From Chloroflexota bacterium (lineage in GTDB: Bacteria > Chloroflexota > Dehalococcoidia > Tepidiformales > Tepidiformaceae): 64,000 nucleotides of DNA. Shown here one piece after another: positions 35,166-43,129 of the stretch. The position numbers were made by a program, and so were the translations under genes. The notes beneath the pieces are model-generated. The model was not told the DNA's origin, ran no database searches, and saw only the letters and a list, made by a program, of their open reading frames with translations. Where the stretch lies: NCBI GenBank assembly GCA_016234445.1, contig JACRBT010000017.1, positions 223,813 through 287,812 of the forward strand, given 5' to 3'. Every line of letters begins with the position of its first letter. Within the stretch, counting starts at the first letter, position 1.

Positions 35166-36881
35166 ATGGCTTCGCCGGTGCTCGTTCCAAGGCTCGGCTA
35201 CGGCGCCGCGCCCGCCGTCATCACCGAGTGGTACCACCCCGATGGCGCAACCGTCCGCCGCGGCGAGGCCGTCTGCTGCCTCGAATCCGGCCACGTCGCC
35301 ATCGACCTCGAAGCCGACGCCGACGGCATCCTGCGCCATTTCACCGGCGACGGCCCCGCGCCCGCCACGGGCGAACCGGTTGCCTACGTCCTCGCCCCCG
35401 GAGAACGTCTCCCGGAGCCGCCCGAAGAGGCGCACGAACCCGAGCCGGCCTTCGAATCGCCCGCGCCGGCGCACGCCGAGGCCCCGCCGGTCGAGCCCGA
35501 CGCGTTCGAAGCTGCCCTGGCCGAGACGCTGTCGCCCGAGCCGATCCCGTTCCCCGAGATCCCCGAAGAACCCCGTGGCGAAGCAGACGCGCCCAACCCG
35601 CTCTGGGACGATGCGCCCGCGCCGATCATCGACCTCCACGCGCCCCTCCTCCGCCGGAGGACCCTGCCGCAGCAAACCGAACCAGCCTTCCACTGGGTGC
35701 CCGAGGCCGAATCCTGGCCGGACGCCGCGAAGGCCGCCGTCACCGCCGACCACGGGAACCCCGCCGCTTTCGTGCCGGACCCGGCCACCGATGCGCCCCT
35801 TGAGGCATGGGAAGAGCCCGCCGAAGACTCGCTCGCGCCGGTGGCTCCCGCCGCCGAAGCGGAAGCCACCCCCGCGCCCGCCTGGGCCGCGTGGGAAGTG
35901 CCGGCCGCCCCCGAGGAGCCCGAGATGTCGCTGGCCGACGCCCTCCACGCCGGCGAACTTGCCGCCACCGCTGAATCGGAGGGCATGCCGCCGCCCGCAT
36001 GGGCCGCGTGGGAAGCCGCCGACGAACCCGCCACGTCGCTTCCCGGCGCCCTCAACGCCGAGGAGAGCACCTGGGAGGCGTTCGAAGAAACCGAGACCGC
36101 CGCCGAAACCTATACCGACGACGACCAGCCCCACGCGGGCGAACCCGTCGCCATCCACATCGTCCACCCGGACCCTGTGGGCGAAGGCGCCGTCGAAGAG
36201 CCGGCCGAGGAACCCTACCGCTGGTACGACGAAGAGGCCGCCCCCGAGTCGCCGGAAGAGCCGGCGGAGGAAGTGGAGCCTTACGTCTTCGCCCCCGAGC
36301 CCGCGCGCATCGTGCCGTTCCCGCTGACGATGCGGGTCACCGTCACCCTCGGCGATGCCCTGAAGCTCCGCGAACGCCTCGCGCACGAATGGGCGCCGGC
36401 GGGCGTCATCCCCACGACCGAGGACATCGCCGTCCGCGCCCTCGCCTGCGCCCTCGCCGGGCAGCCGGCCCTCGAAGAACACGCCCGGTCGGTCGGCCTT
36501 CGCGCCCTCGACCCCGATGGCGTCACCGTCCAGGTCTTTGCCGCCGCAAGCGACGGTGAACTCCGCGACGTGGTGGAAGCGCGCGCCGCGGTGCCCCCGT
36601 GGCCCGCGACGGACGCCCACTGCGGCGCGACCCTCACCTCACTCTTCGACTTCGGCATCGACGACTCAGTCCCGGCGCTGGCTCCCGGGAACGCCCTTGC
36701 GGTCAGCCTGGGCGCCCCTCGCCGCGTCTCCACCTTCCGCCCGGACGGCATCGAGCTGGTCACCGTCTCTACGGTCACCCTCGCCTACGACCCCGGCGCA
36801 GTCCCCGAGGGAGCGGCGGCGGCGTTTCTCGCCAGCCTTCGCGACCTCCTCGAATCGCCCGAGACGCTGCTCGCTGCCTGA
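35166..36881 (+). CDS. Degenerate E2 (dihydrolipoamide acyltransferase)-like protein
   Basis: 571 residues. Residues 1-80 have a lipoyl-domain fold (MASPVLVPRLGYG, ITEWYHPDGATVRRGEAVCC), but the lipoyl-Lys position of the EsDKa turn is His43 in ESGHVAID. Residues about 400-571 resemble the acyltransferase catalytic core (TMRVTVTLGDALKLRERLA, TLTSLFDFGIDD, ALAVSLGAP), but the catalytic DHR motif is YDPGAVPEGA, with Pro543 in place of His. The linker is 300 residues of Glu/Pro/Ala with two similar copies of PAWAAWE blocks. It is therefore probably non-catalytic. lipB follows 50 bp later. AGGGAG precedes the ATG. Confidence 0.78.
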   Translation: MASPVLVPRLGYGAAPAVITEWYHPDGATVRRGEAVCCLESGHVAIDLEADADGILRHFTGDGPAPATGEPVAYVLAPGERLPEPPEEAHEPEPAFESPAPAHAEAPPVEPDAFEAALAETLSPEPIPFPEIPEEPRGEADAPNPLWDDAPAPIIDLHAPLLRRRTLPQQTEPAFHWVPEAESWPDAAKAAVTADHGNPAAFVPDPATDAPLEAWEEPAEDSLAPVAPAAEAEATPAPAWAAWEVPAAPEEPEMSLADALHAGELAATAESEGMPPPAWAAWEAADEPATSLPGALNAEESTWEAFEETETAAETYTDDDQPHAGEPVAIHIVHPDPVGEGAVEEPAEEPYRWYDEEAAPESPEEPAEEVEPYVFAPEPARIVPFPLTMRVTVTLGDALKLRERLAHEWAPAGVIPTTEDIAVRALACALAGQPALEEHARSVGLRALDPDGVTVQVFAAASDGELRDVVEARAAVPPWPATDAHCGATLTSLFDFGIDDSVPALAPGNALAVSLGAPRRVSTFRPDGIELVTVSTVTLAYDPGAVPEGAAAAFLASLRDLLESPETLLAA

Positions 36882-36931
36882 GCACGCGTGACGGCCCACC
36901 GCCGATCCGGCACGATGACTGGGAGGACACC

Positions 36932-37663
36932 ATGTCAGTTGCACTCTCACCCGAAACCCGCCCGGCGCCAGCCGAAGGCCGCTCCGTGCACGTGTACGAC
37001 CTCGGCACCACCAACTACGCCGACGTCCACCGTCTCCAGCAGCGCCTCCAGGCCCAGCGCCGCGAAGGTGGCGGTGTCGACTCGCTCCTCCTGACCGAAC
37101 ACCGGCCCGTCATCACCCTCGGCCGCGGCCACCCCGTCCCCGACCTTCGCGTCCCCGAAGACACGGTCCACAACTACGGCATCAGCATCGTCCAGACCGA
37201 ACGCGGCGGCGACATCACGTACCACGGCCCCGGCCAGCTCGTCGCCTACGGGATCATCGACCTCAAGGGCTGGGACTGCTCCGTCCTCGACTATGTCTCT
37301 GGCCTCGAAACCACCGTGATCGGCGTCCTCGCCGACTGGGGCATCCGCGGCGAGCAGCAGCCGGGGGCCCGCGGCGTCTGGGTCGAAGGCCGCAAGATCG
37401 CCTCGCTCGGGATCAACGTTCGCCGCTGGGTCACGATGCACGGCATCGCCCTGAACATCGACCCGGACATGAGCCACTTCGACCTCATCAACCCCTGCGG
37501 ACTCGCCGAGACGGAGATGACGAGTATGGCCACGGAAGTCGGCAAGGCCGTCCCCTTCACCGAGGTCCTGGACGCCTTTGTCTACCACTTCGGCCGGACG
37601 TTCGAAAGCACCTCCCACAAGGTCGACCTCGAAACCGAACTCGCCCACCGCCGCAAGGGGTAG
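36932..37663 (+). CDS. lipB: Octanoyl-[acyl-carrier-protein]:protein N-octanoyltransferase (LipB)
   Basis: 243 residues. LipB moves octanoyl from ACP to the lysine of lipoyl domains, which LipA then makes into lipoate. The motif RGGDITYHGPGQLVAY (about 91-106), Lys155 in GRKIASLGI and catalytic Cys189 in INPCG are all present. GGGAGGA lies just before the ATG. It lies directly after the pseudo-E2 gene, whose lipoyl domain lacks the acceptor Lys; true targets (E2, GcvH) are elsewhere. Confidence 0.95.
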   Translation: MSVALSPETRPAPAEGRSVHVYDLGTTNYADVHRLQQRLQAQRREGGGVDSLLLTEHRPVITLGRGHPVPDLRVPEDTVHNYGISIVQTERGGDITYHGPGQLVAYGIIDLKGWDCSVLDYVSGLETTVIGVLADWGIRGEQQPGARGVWVEGRKIASLGINVRRWVTMHGIALNIDPDMSHFDLINPCGLAETEMTSMATEVGKAVPFTEVLDAFVYHFGRTFESTSHKVDLETELAHRRKG

Positions 37664-37741
37664 CCGCGGGTAGGGATTCTGCCCGTGGCCGCACCGCCGG
37701 GAACCAGGTCTGTCCGCGGGCGCAACTTCTAGCCGTCAGTT

Positions 37742-39028
37742 TCACCCTCCGCGCGCCACCACCCCCGCGAGCGCCAGCGCCGCGATCTCGGCGTCGCTGA
37801 AGCCGCACTCCGCCAGCACTTCCCGCGAATGGTGGCCCAGTGGCGGAGCTGCCCGGACGGCCTCCGTTGGCGTGGCCGACATACGCACCAGCGGGCCGAC
37901 CACCCGCTGGGGGCCGGTCACCGCATGCACCAGGTCCGCCATCATCCCCGCCGCCTCCACCTGGACGTCGTCCGCCATCTCTTCCGGGAAGTTGACGACG
38001 CTCGCGGGGACGCCCGCCGCGAGGAAGAGGGCCACCCACTCCGGCGCCGTCCGCTGCAGCAGCAGTTCCTGGATCTCCAGGCGCCACGCTTCGATCCGCT
38101 CGCGGTTCCCCGGCTCGGCGGCGTCGAAGTCCGCGCTGTCGGTGGCGTCCTCCATCCCGAGGATCGACCGGATCGCGTCGCGGTTCTGTTGGGTGACGGC
38201 ACCCAGCACGAGGGCGCCCTCCGCCGTGTGATATCCACCGTAGTAAAGCCGGTGCGACGCGAACCGCGGCCCCTGGGCCTTGCGCACCGCCGCGATCTCG
38301 TCGTACGTCGCCCCCGCGGAGCGTTTCGCCCGCAGTTCCGCGAGCAGCGGGTCGCGCACGGTCACGTCGTGGACCGGTTCGCGCATCACCTGGTGCGAAA
38401 GCAGTTCGAGGCCCGTCTGGAGCAGCGACAGGTGGAGTTCCTGCCCTTCGCCCGTATTCGCCCGGTGGAAGAGGGCCGCGCAGATGCCCATCGCCGCCGC
38501 CAGGCCGGTCGCCCGGTCGATCACGGTCGTCCCCGTGATTGGGGCGGGCGCGCCGTATTCGTCGACCTTCGCCTCTGCCGCCATCAGGCCGCTGTAGGCC
38601 TGGGCGACGATGTCCGAACCCGCCCGCGTCGCGTAAGGTCCGCCGTCGCCGAAGCCGGTGATGTTCGCGTACACCAGCCCCGGGTTCAGGCGCGAAAGCG
38701 TGGCATAGTCGATCCCCAGCCGTTCGGCCACGCCCGCCCGGTAGTTCAGTAACACGACGTCGAAGTGGGGCACGAGCCGGCGGATGACCTCCTGTCCCTC
38801 CGGCCGTGAAAGCTCCACCGTCAGGCTCCGTTTGCCCCGGTTGAGCGACTGGAAGTACTTGCCCTCGTTCGGCACGACGGCGGCGCTGTTCCGGCGCGCT
38901 TCGCCCTCCAGCGGTTCGACCTTCACCACGTCGGCGCCGAGGTCCGAAAGCGCAACCCCCGCGAACGGCCCGGCGACGATCTGGGAGAACTCGAGGACGC
39001 GGATGCCCGCCAGGGGCCCGTGGCTCAT
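37742..39028 (-). CDS. Class III CoA-transferase (CaiB/BaiF)
   Basis: 428 residues. Family features are the opening GPLAGIRVLEFSQIVAGPF, DLGADVVKVEPLEGE, SLNRGKRSLTVEL, and GFGDGGPYATRAGSDIVAQA with a candidate catalytic Asp about residue 140-150, then TGEGQELHLSLLQ. It would move CoA between acyl groups, for instance in carnitine, bile-acid or aromatic acid degradation. It follows the acyl-CoA dehydrogenase gene after 2 nt and is probably co-transcribed, so a catabolic acyl-CoA pathway is likely. Substrate unknown. Confidence 0.9.
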   Translation of the reverse strand: MSHGPLAGIRVLEFSQIVAGPFAGVALSDLGADVVKVEPLEGEARRNSAAVVPNEGKYFQSLNRGKRSLTVELSRPEGQEVIRRLVPHFDVVLLNYRAGVAERLGIDYATLSRLNPGLVYANITGFGDGGPYATRAGSDIVAQAYSGLMAAEAKVDEYGAPAPITGTTVIDRATGLAAAMGICAALFHRANTGEGQELHLSLLQTGLELLSHQVMREPVHDVTVRDPLLAELRAKRSAGATYDEIAAVRKAQGPRFASHRLYYGGYHTAEGALVLGAVTQQNRDAIRSILGMEDATDSADFDAAEPGNRERIEAWRLEIQELLLQRTAPEWVALFLAAGVPASVVNFPEEMADDVQVEAAGMMADLVHAVTGPQRVVGPLVRMSATPTEAVRAAPPLGHHSREVLAECGFSDAEIAALALAGVVARGG

Positions 39029-39030
39029 CC

Positions 39031-40233
39031 CTATCCCCTCGGGAGGCCCAGGCCGCGGGTCGCGATCACGCCGCGCTGCACCTCCGAAGTGCCCCCGCGG
39101 ATGGTCGCCGGCACCGTGCCGATGTACATCCGCGCCGCCGAGCTTTCGTCCCCTTCAAGCAGGTTCCCTCGCAGCCCCATCGCCTGCATCGCCGTCTGCG
39201 CGATCCGCTGGGAGAGTTCCGAGTTGTAGAGCTTCGACATCGAAGCCTCGTCGTTTGGCAGCTGGCCCCGGTTCTGGATGGAGATGACCCGCAGCGAGAA
39301 CTGGTACATCACCTCCGTCTCGACGAAGCGCTGGGCGATCTCGTGGCGGACCGGCGAGGCGTTGACCCGCGCCCGCAACTCCGGGTCCGCCCGGATGACC
39401 GCCAGCAGCCGCTCGAGGCTTCGCCGCGCGCCCACCGCGCCGCCGATGTTCGACCGTTCGAAGTCGAGCAGCGTCATCCCCACGTACCAGCCGCGGTTCA
39501 TTTCGCCGACGAGGTTCGCGACCGGCACCCGGACGTCTTCGAAGAAGACCTCGTTGAAGTAGTGCCGCCCGCCCATGTCGATCAGCGGCCGGACGGTGAT
39601 CCCCGGCGCGTGGATGTCCTCGATGAGGATGAACGAGATCCCCCGGTGCTTCGGCGCTTCCGGGTCCGTCCGCACGAGCGCGAAGATCGCGTCGGCGGCG
39701 TGCGCGCCCGAGGTCCAGATCTTTTGCCCGTTGAGGATGAAGTCGTCGCCATCGCGCACGGCCCGGGTCTGCAGGGAAGCCAGGTCCGAGCCCGCGCCCG
39801 GCTCCGAGTAGCCCTGTGCCCAGGTGACTTCCCCGTCGAGGATCGGCGGCAGGTACTTCTGTTTCTGGGCCTCGCTCCCGTGCATGATGATCGTTGGCCC
39901 CAGCATCGCCAGGCCGGATCCTCCGACATGCGGCGCCCCCGACCGCGCGATCTCCTGGTTGAGGATGAACTGCTCCATCGCCGTGAGGCCCGCGCCGCCG
40001 TACTCCTTCGGCCAGTGGGGCGCCACCCAGCCACGTTCGGCGAGGGCACGGTGCCAGGCGGTCGCCGCGTCGCGGGCCACAGGGTCGGGGGACTTGCGGT
40101 CGAACTCCCAGGCGCGTTCGCCGGGGCCGCCGTGCGCCGCCATCTCGCGATAGCGTCCCGGCAGCCGTGTTTCGATGAGGCTGCGCACCTCCCGCCGGAA
40201 GCCCGCCTGTTCGGCCGTGTCGTTCCAATCCAT
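39031..40233 (-). CDS. Acyl-CoA dehydrogenase
   Basis: 400 residues. FAD-dependent acyl-CoA dehydrogenase fold: WVAPHWPKEYGGAGLTAMEQ, FAD/substrate segment QGYSEPGAGSDLASLQTRA, LNGQKIWTSGAHAADAIFAL and the C-terminal RGGTSEVQRGVIATRGLGLP. The usual Glu in the active-site loop was not located with confidence, so a true dehydrogenase versus a FadE-like variant is open. A much longer frame reaches 41526, but homology to the family begins at ATG 40233, preceded by a G-rich site. It leads an operon with the CoA-transferase. Confidence 0.92.
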   Translation of the reverse strand: MDWNDTAEQAGFRREVRSLIETRLPGRYREMAAHGGPGERAWEFDRKSPDPVARDAATAWHRALAERGWVAPHWPKEYGGAGLTAMEQFILNQEIARSGAPHVGGSGLAMLGPTIIMHGSEAQKQKYLPPILDGEVTWAQGYSEPGAGSDLASLQTRAVRDGDDFILNGQKIWTSGAHAADAIFALVRTDPEAPKHRGISFILIEDIHAPGITVRPLIDMGGRHYFNEVFFEDVRVPVANLVGEMNRGWYVGMTLLDFERSNIGGAVGARRSLERLLAVIRADPELRARVNASPVRHEIAQRFVETEVMYQFSLRVISIQNRGQLPNDEASMSKLYNSELSQRIAQTAMQAMGLRGNLLEGDESSAARMYIGTVPATIRGGTSEVQRGVIATRGLGLPRG

Positions 40234-40353
40234 CGCCAGACCCCCATGCCGCAACGTGCGCCCGCCATGATACGGGAGCGGCGCCAGCGCCATGCGAACG
40301 CTCGGCCCGGGCGCTGACTCGGACCACGCGGGATCATCGTGTACCCTTCCTCC

Positions 40354-41508
40354 ATGGGAGAAATTCGCATCCCCTTCGCCAAACCTTCCATCGACGAGGA
40401 CGAGATCGCGGCCGTCGTCGAGACTCTCCGCAGCGGTTGGCTCACCACCGCCAGCAACGCCAAAGCCCTCGAACAGGAACTCGCGGCCTACTGCGGCGCG
40501 AAGTACGTCAACGTCCTCAACTCCTGCACCGCCGCCATGCATCTCTGCCTCGCGGCCTGGGACATCGGCCCCGGCGACGAAGTCATCACCACTCCCTACA
40601 CCTTCAGCGCGACCGCGAACGTCATCGTCCACACCGGCGCCACGCCCGTCTTCGCCGATATCCGCGAATGGGACGCGAACATCGACCCGGAGATGGTGGA
40701 ACGCGCCGTCACGCCGCGGACGAAGGCGATCATCCCCGTCCACTTCGCCGGCGAACCGTGCCAGATGGACGCGATCATGGAGATCGCCCGCCGTCACAAC
40801 CTGAAGGTGCTCGAAGACGCCGCCCACGCCGTCGGCAGCCTCTACCGGGGGCGCCCCATCGGCACTATCGGCGACGCCACCGCCTTCAGCTTCTACGCGA
40901 ACAAGAACATGACCACCGGCGAAGGCGGCGCCCTTGCCACGGACGACGAAGCCCTCAGCGACCGCGTCCGCATGCTCACCCTCCACGGCATGACCCGCGA
41001 CGCCTGGAACCGATACGACGCCGGCGGCAGCTGGCGCTACGACATCCAGGAGTTCGGCTTCAAGGACAACCTGACCGACCTCGCCGCCGCCCTTGGCCGG
41101 GGCCAGCTTCGCCGCCTCGACGCCATGAACGAAGCCCGCACCCGCGCCGCCCAGCGCTACTTCGCCAACCTCGCCGACGAAGAGCACCTGGTCCTCCCGC
41201 GCTTCAGCGAAGAGAACCGCCAGGCCTGGCACCTCTTCGTCGTCCGCGTGAAGGACAGCTCCCCCGTCCCCCGCGACGACGTCATCCGCCAGCTGGCGGA
41301 GCGCGGGATCCAGACCTCCGTCCACTTCATCCCCCTCCACTACTTCACCGCCTACCAGCGGCTCGGCCACTGGCAGAAGGGCGACTTCCCGGTCGCCGAG
41401 AAGGTCTTCGAAGGCGCCATCAGCCTGCCGATGTACCAGGACCTGTCCGATACTGATGTCGACGACGTCTGCGCGGCGCTGCGGGAGATCCTGCACCCGA
41501 CGGGCTGA
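40354..41508 (+). CDS. DegT/DnrJ/EryC1/StrS-family aminotransferase
   Basis: 384 residues. PLP is held by Lys184 in FSFYANKNMTTGEGG; VLEDAAHAVGS holds the Asp for the pyridine ring; LTLHGMTRD and the final VHFIPLHYF are typical. These enzymes aminate keto-sugars for nucleotide-sugar, cell-wall or antibiotic pathways. Other sugar genes are absent nearby, except the epimerase at 12.3 kb, so its product is unclear. TACCCT ends 6 nt before the ATG (40354), making it leaderless; an ATG-like start five codons earlier has no support. Confidence 0.92.
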   Translation: MGEIRIPFAKPSIDEDEIAAVVETLRSGWLTTASNAKALEQELAAYCGAKYVNVLNSCTAAMHLCLAAWDIGPGDEVITTPYTFSATANVIVHTGATPVFADIREWDANIDPEMVERAVTPRTKAIIPVHFAGEPCQMDAIMEIARRHNLKVLEDAAHAVGSLYRGRPIGTIGDATAFSFYANKNMTTGEGGALATDDEALSDRVRMLTLHGMTRDAWNRYDAGGSWRYDIQEFGFKDNLTDLAAALGRGQLRRLDAMNEARTRAAQRYFANLADEEHLVLPRFSEENRQAWHLFVVRVKDSSPVPRDDVIRQLAERGIQTSVHFIPLHYFTAYQRLGHWQKGDFPVAEKVFEGAISLPMYQDLSDTDVDDVCAALREILHPTG

Positions 41509-41524
41509 CGCCACGGAGGCAACC

Positions 41525-42298
41525 ATGGCATCCAGCCCCGGCTCACTTTCCCCCGAGGAGGAAGCGAAGGCCCGCGCACTCCGCGAGGCCCGCGCCCGCG
41601 AACGCGCCGAAGAACCCCCGCCGACGGATGCAGGGGAAGGCTCCCGGGAACGCTACCGCGGTTCGGACGTCGTCGACGCGCTGTCGAACCTCACCCCCGA
41701 TGACGTGGAAGCGGAGGCGTTCTGGGCCGTCCCCCGCGCCGTGGGGGAAGCCTCCCGGCTGATGACGAAGGTGCTGAACGCCTCCGCCGATGGCGTTGCC
41801 GGCGCGGTGAGGGGCGCCCCCGGGGCACTTGCCGACGCCGCCGGGTCGGCGCTCGACGTCGCCGGCGCGGTCGCCGGGGCGGGCAAGGACGCGCTCGGCG
41901 CTGCGGTCGAATTCGGCGGGAACGTGGCTGGTTCGGCCGACGACCTCGTCAACCTCGCGGCAGCCGCGGTGTCGTCCGGGACCGACGCGCTCGCGCCGGT
42001 GGCCTCCCTGGCGGGGCAGGCAGCCGATGCCGCGGGCGCCGTGGCCGGTCTCGGGGCGCAGGTGCTTTCCGCTGCCGGGTCCGCCGCGCAGGTTGCGGGG
42101 GTAGCTGTCGATGCCGCGGGCGCGGTCGTGGGGAATCTGGGCGCAGTCGTGGAGGCTGCCGGGCCGATGCTCGAAGCGGGGCTCTCGGCAGCGGGTCCCG
42201 CCATCGAAGCAGGCATCGAAGCCGCCGCGGCCGCCGGCGAGGCGATCGGTCCAGTCATCGAAGCGGCCGCCGACGTGCTCGGGTCCCTCGGGAACTGA
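41525..42298 (+). CDS. Ala/Gly-rich repetitive protein
   Basis: 257 residues. The first 60 are charged (SPEEEAKARALREARARERA) and probably helical. From about residue 95 to the end the sequence is almost only Ala, Gly, Val, Leu, Asp and Glu in irregular repeats such as AAGSALDVAGAVAGAGKDAL and VAVDAAGAVVGNLGAVVEAA. Small hydrophobic and Gly positions alternate in a way compatible with stacked amphipathic helices or a membrane-lining assembly, similar in flavour to phasins or gas-vesicle/LEA-like proteins; no family can be named. No signal peptide. GGAGG is 6 nt before the ATG, after the aminotransferase. Confidence 0.7.
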   Translation: MASSPGSLSPEEEAKARALREARARERAEEPPPTDAGEGSRERYRGSDVVDALSNLTPDDVEAEAFWAVPRAVGEASRLMTKVLNASADGVAGAVRGAPGALADAAGSALDVAGAVAGAGKDALGAAVEFGGNVAGSADDLVNLAAAAVSSGTDALAPVASLAGQAADAAGAVAGLGAQVLSAAGSAAQVAGVAVDAAGAVVGNLGAVVEAAGPMLEAGLSAAGPAIEAGIEAAAAAGEAIGPVIEAAADVLGSLGN

Positions 42299-42305
42299 CC
42301 CCGGC

Positions 42306-42692
42306 CTATCTCACGGCGAAGATCGCGAACGTCCCCAGTGCCTTGGCCACCAGGCGGCCTTCGTTGAACACTTCGGATTCGAGGACGGCGACGCTCCGGC
42401 CCTTGTTCACCAGCCGCGTTTCGCAGACCACGTCGCCTTTCGTGACCGTCGCGATGTAGACCATCTTGATCTCGATCGTGGCGCACGATTCGGAGTCTCC
42501 GAGCCGGGAGTAGAGCGCCGCGCCCATGCCGAAGTCGGCGAGCGAGTACATCACCGGGCCCGCCAGCACCCCGTGCGGGTTCAGGAGGTCCGGCCGGACA
42601 GTGACGGAGGAGCGGCTGGCCGCGTCCTCGCGCTCCATCGTGATGCCCAGCAACGGGGCGAGACCGGTATTCGGGCGGGCCGCCTTGGCCAT
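42306..42692 (-). CDS. PaaI-family hotdog-fold thioesterase
   Basis: 128 residues. The hotdog signature is NPHGVLAGPVMYSLADFGMG, with the catalytic Asp in the long helix, and strands IEIKMVYIATVTKGDVVCET and LVNKGRSVAVLESEVFNEGR. PaaI enzymes hydrolyse hydroxyphenylacetyl-CoA or related aromatic and short acyl-CoAs; with many CoA enzymes nearby, an acyl-CoA substrate is likely. GAGGAG lies before the ATG. A short frame ends at the base before this ATG, so translational coupling is possible. Confidence 0.87.
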   Translation of the reverse strand: MAKAARPNTGLAPLLGITMEREDAASRSSVTVRPDLLNPHGVLAGPVMYSLADFGMGAALYSRLGDSESCATIEIKMVYIATVTKGDVVCETRLVNKGRSVAVLESEVFNEGRLVAKALGTFAIFAVR

Positions 42693-42806
42693 TCAGGACT
42701 CCTCGCCGCTCAGCGTTTCGAGGAGCATACCGATGTCGAGCACTAACTGCGGCAGGTCCGTGGTGAGGACGGTCCGCCGGGTCACCCGCGGGTCACGCTG
42801 CGACAT
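42693..42806 (-). CDS. Possible 37-residue small protein between nucleotidyltransferase and thioesterase
   Basis: An ATG at 42806 inside the end of the nucleotidyltransferase gene opens a 37-residue frame, MSQRDPRVTRRTVLTTDLPQ and onward, ending with TGA immediately before the thioesterase ATG. The start SQRDPR looks like the beginning of the HEPN-type partners (usually over 100 residues) that follow minimal nucleotidyltransferases; here it stops early. It could be a remnant, a real small protein or only a translational link. Confidence 0.35.
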   Translation of the reverse strand: MSQRDPRVTRRTVLTTDLPQLVLDIGMLLETLSGEES

Positions 42807-43095
42807 AGACCGGTTCGGCGCGCGAGAGCACGTCCTCCCGGACGCGGGTGTTCAGGTCCCCTGTGGTCTTCAGGTCGACTCGCCGCCCCAGCAGCCGCGA
42901 AAGCTCCTCTTCCAAGGCCACGAACGCGAATCCCGGGGCGTGCCCATCCTCAAACTCCACGAGGACGTCGATGTCGCTCTCCGGGCGGAAGTCGTCGCGC
43001 AGCACACTGCCGAACAGCGAAAGCCGCCGGATGTGGTGCCGCCGGCAGAACTCCTCGATGGGCCTCTCCGGGATAGCGATACGGTCCGCATTCAC
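42793..43095 (-). CDS. Minimal nucleotidyltransferase (MNT/MntA-like)
   Basis: 100 residues. The pol-beta nucleotidyltransferase signature is LFGSVLRDDFRPESDIDVLV, with GS and two metal-binding Asp (DID) in place; a third Asp sits in RVDLKT. Minimal NTases of this type AMPylate their HEPN toxin and act as antitoxins. Here no full HEPN gene is present. The GTG start is preceded by GATAAT ending 6 nt upstream, a leaderless start. Confidence 0.85.
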   Translation of the reverse strand: MNADRIAIPERPIEEFCRRHHIRRLSLFGSVLRDDFRPESDIDVLVEFEDGHAPGFAFVALEEELSRLLGRRVDLKTTGDLNTRVREDVLSRAEPVYVAA

Positions 43096-43129
43096 AGGGC
43101 GATTATCCCACGTGCCCGGAGAACTTGCC

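Noticed and set aside
35163..36620. Gly-rich 485-residue minus-strand frame opposite the pseudo-E2
   Set aside because: The plus-strand gene has a ribosome site and domain structure; the Gly/Arg-rich antisense frame mirrors the Pro/Glu-rich linker.
39031..41526. 831-residue frame that would extend the acyl-CoA dehydrogenase across the DegT gene
   Set aside because: Homology begins at ATG 40233; the upstream part is antisense to the aminotransferase.
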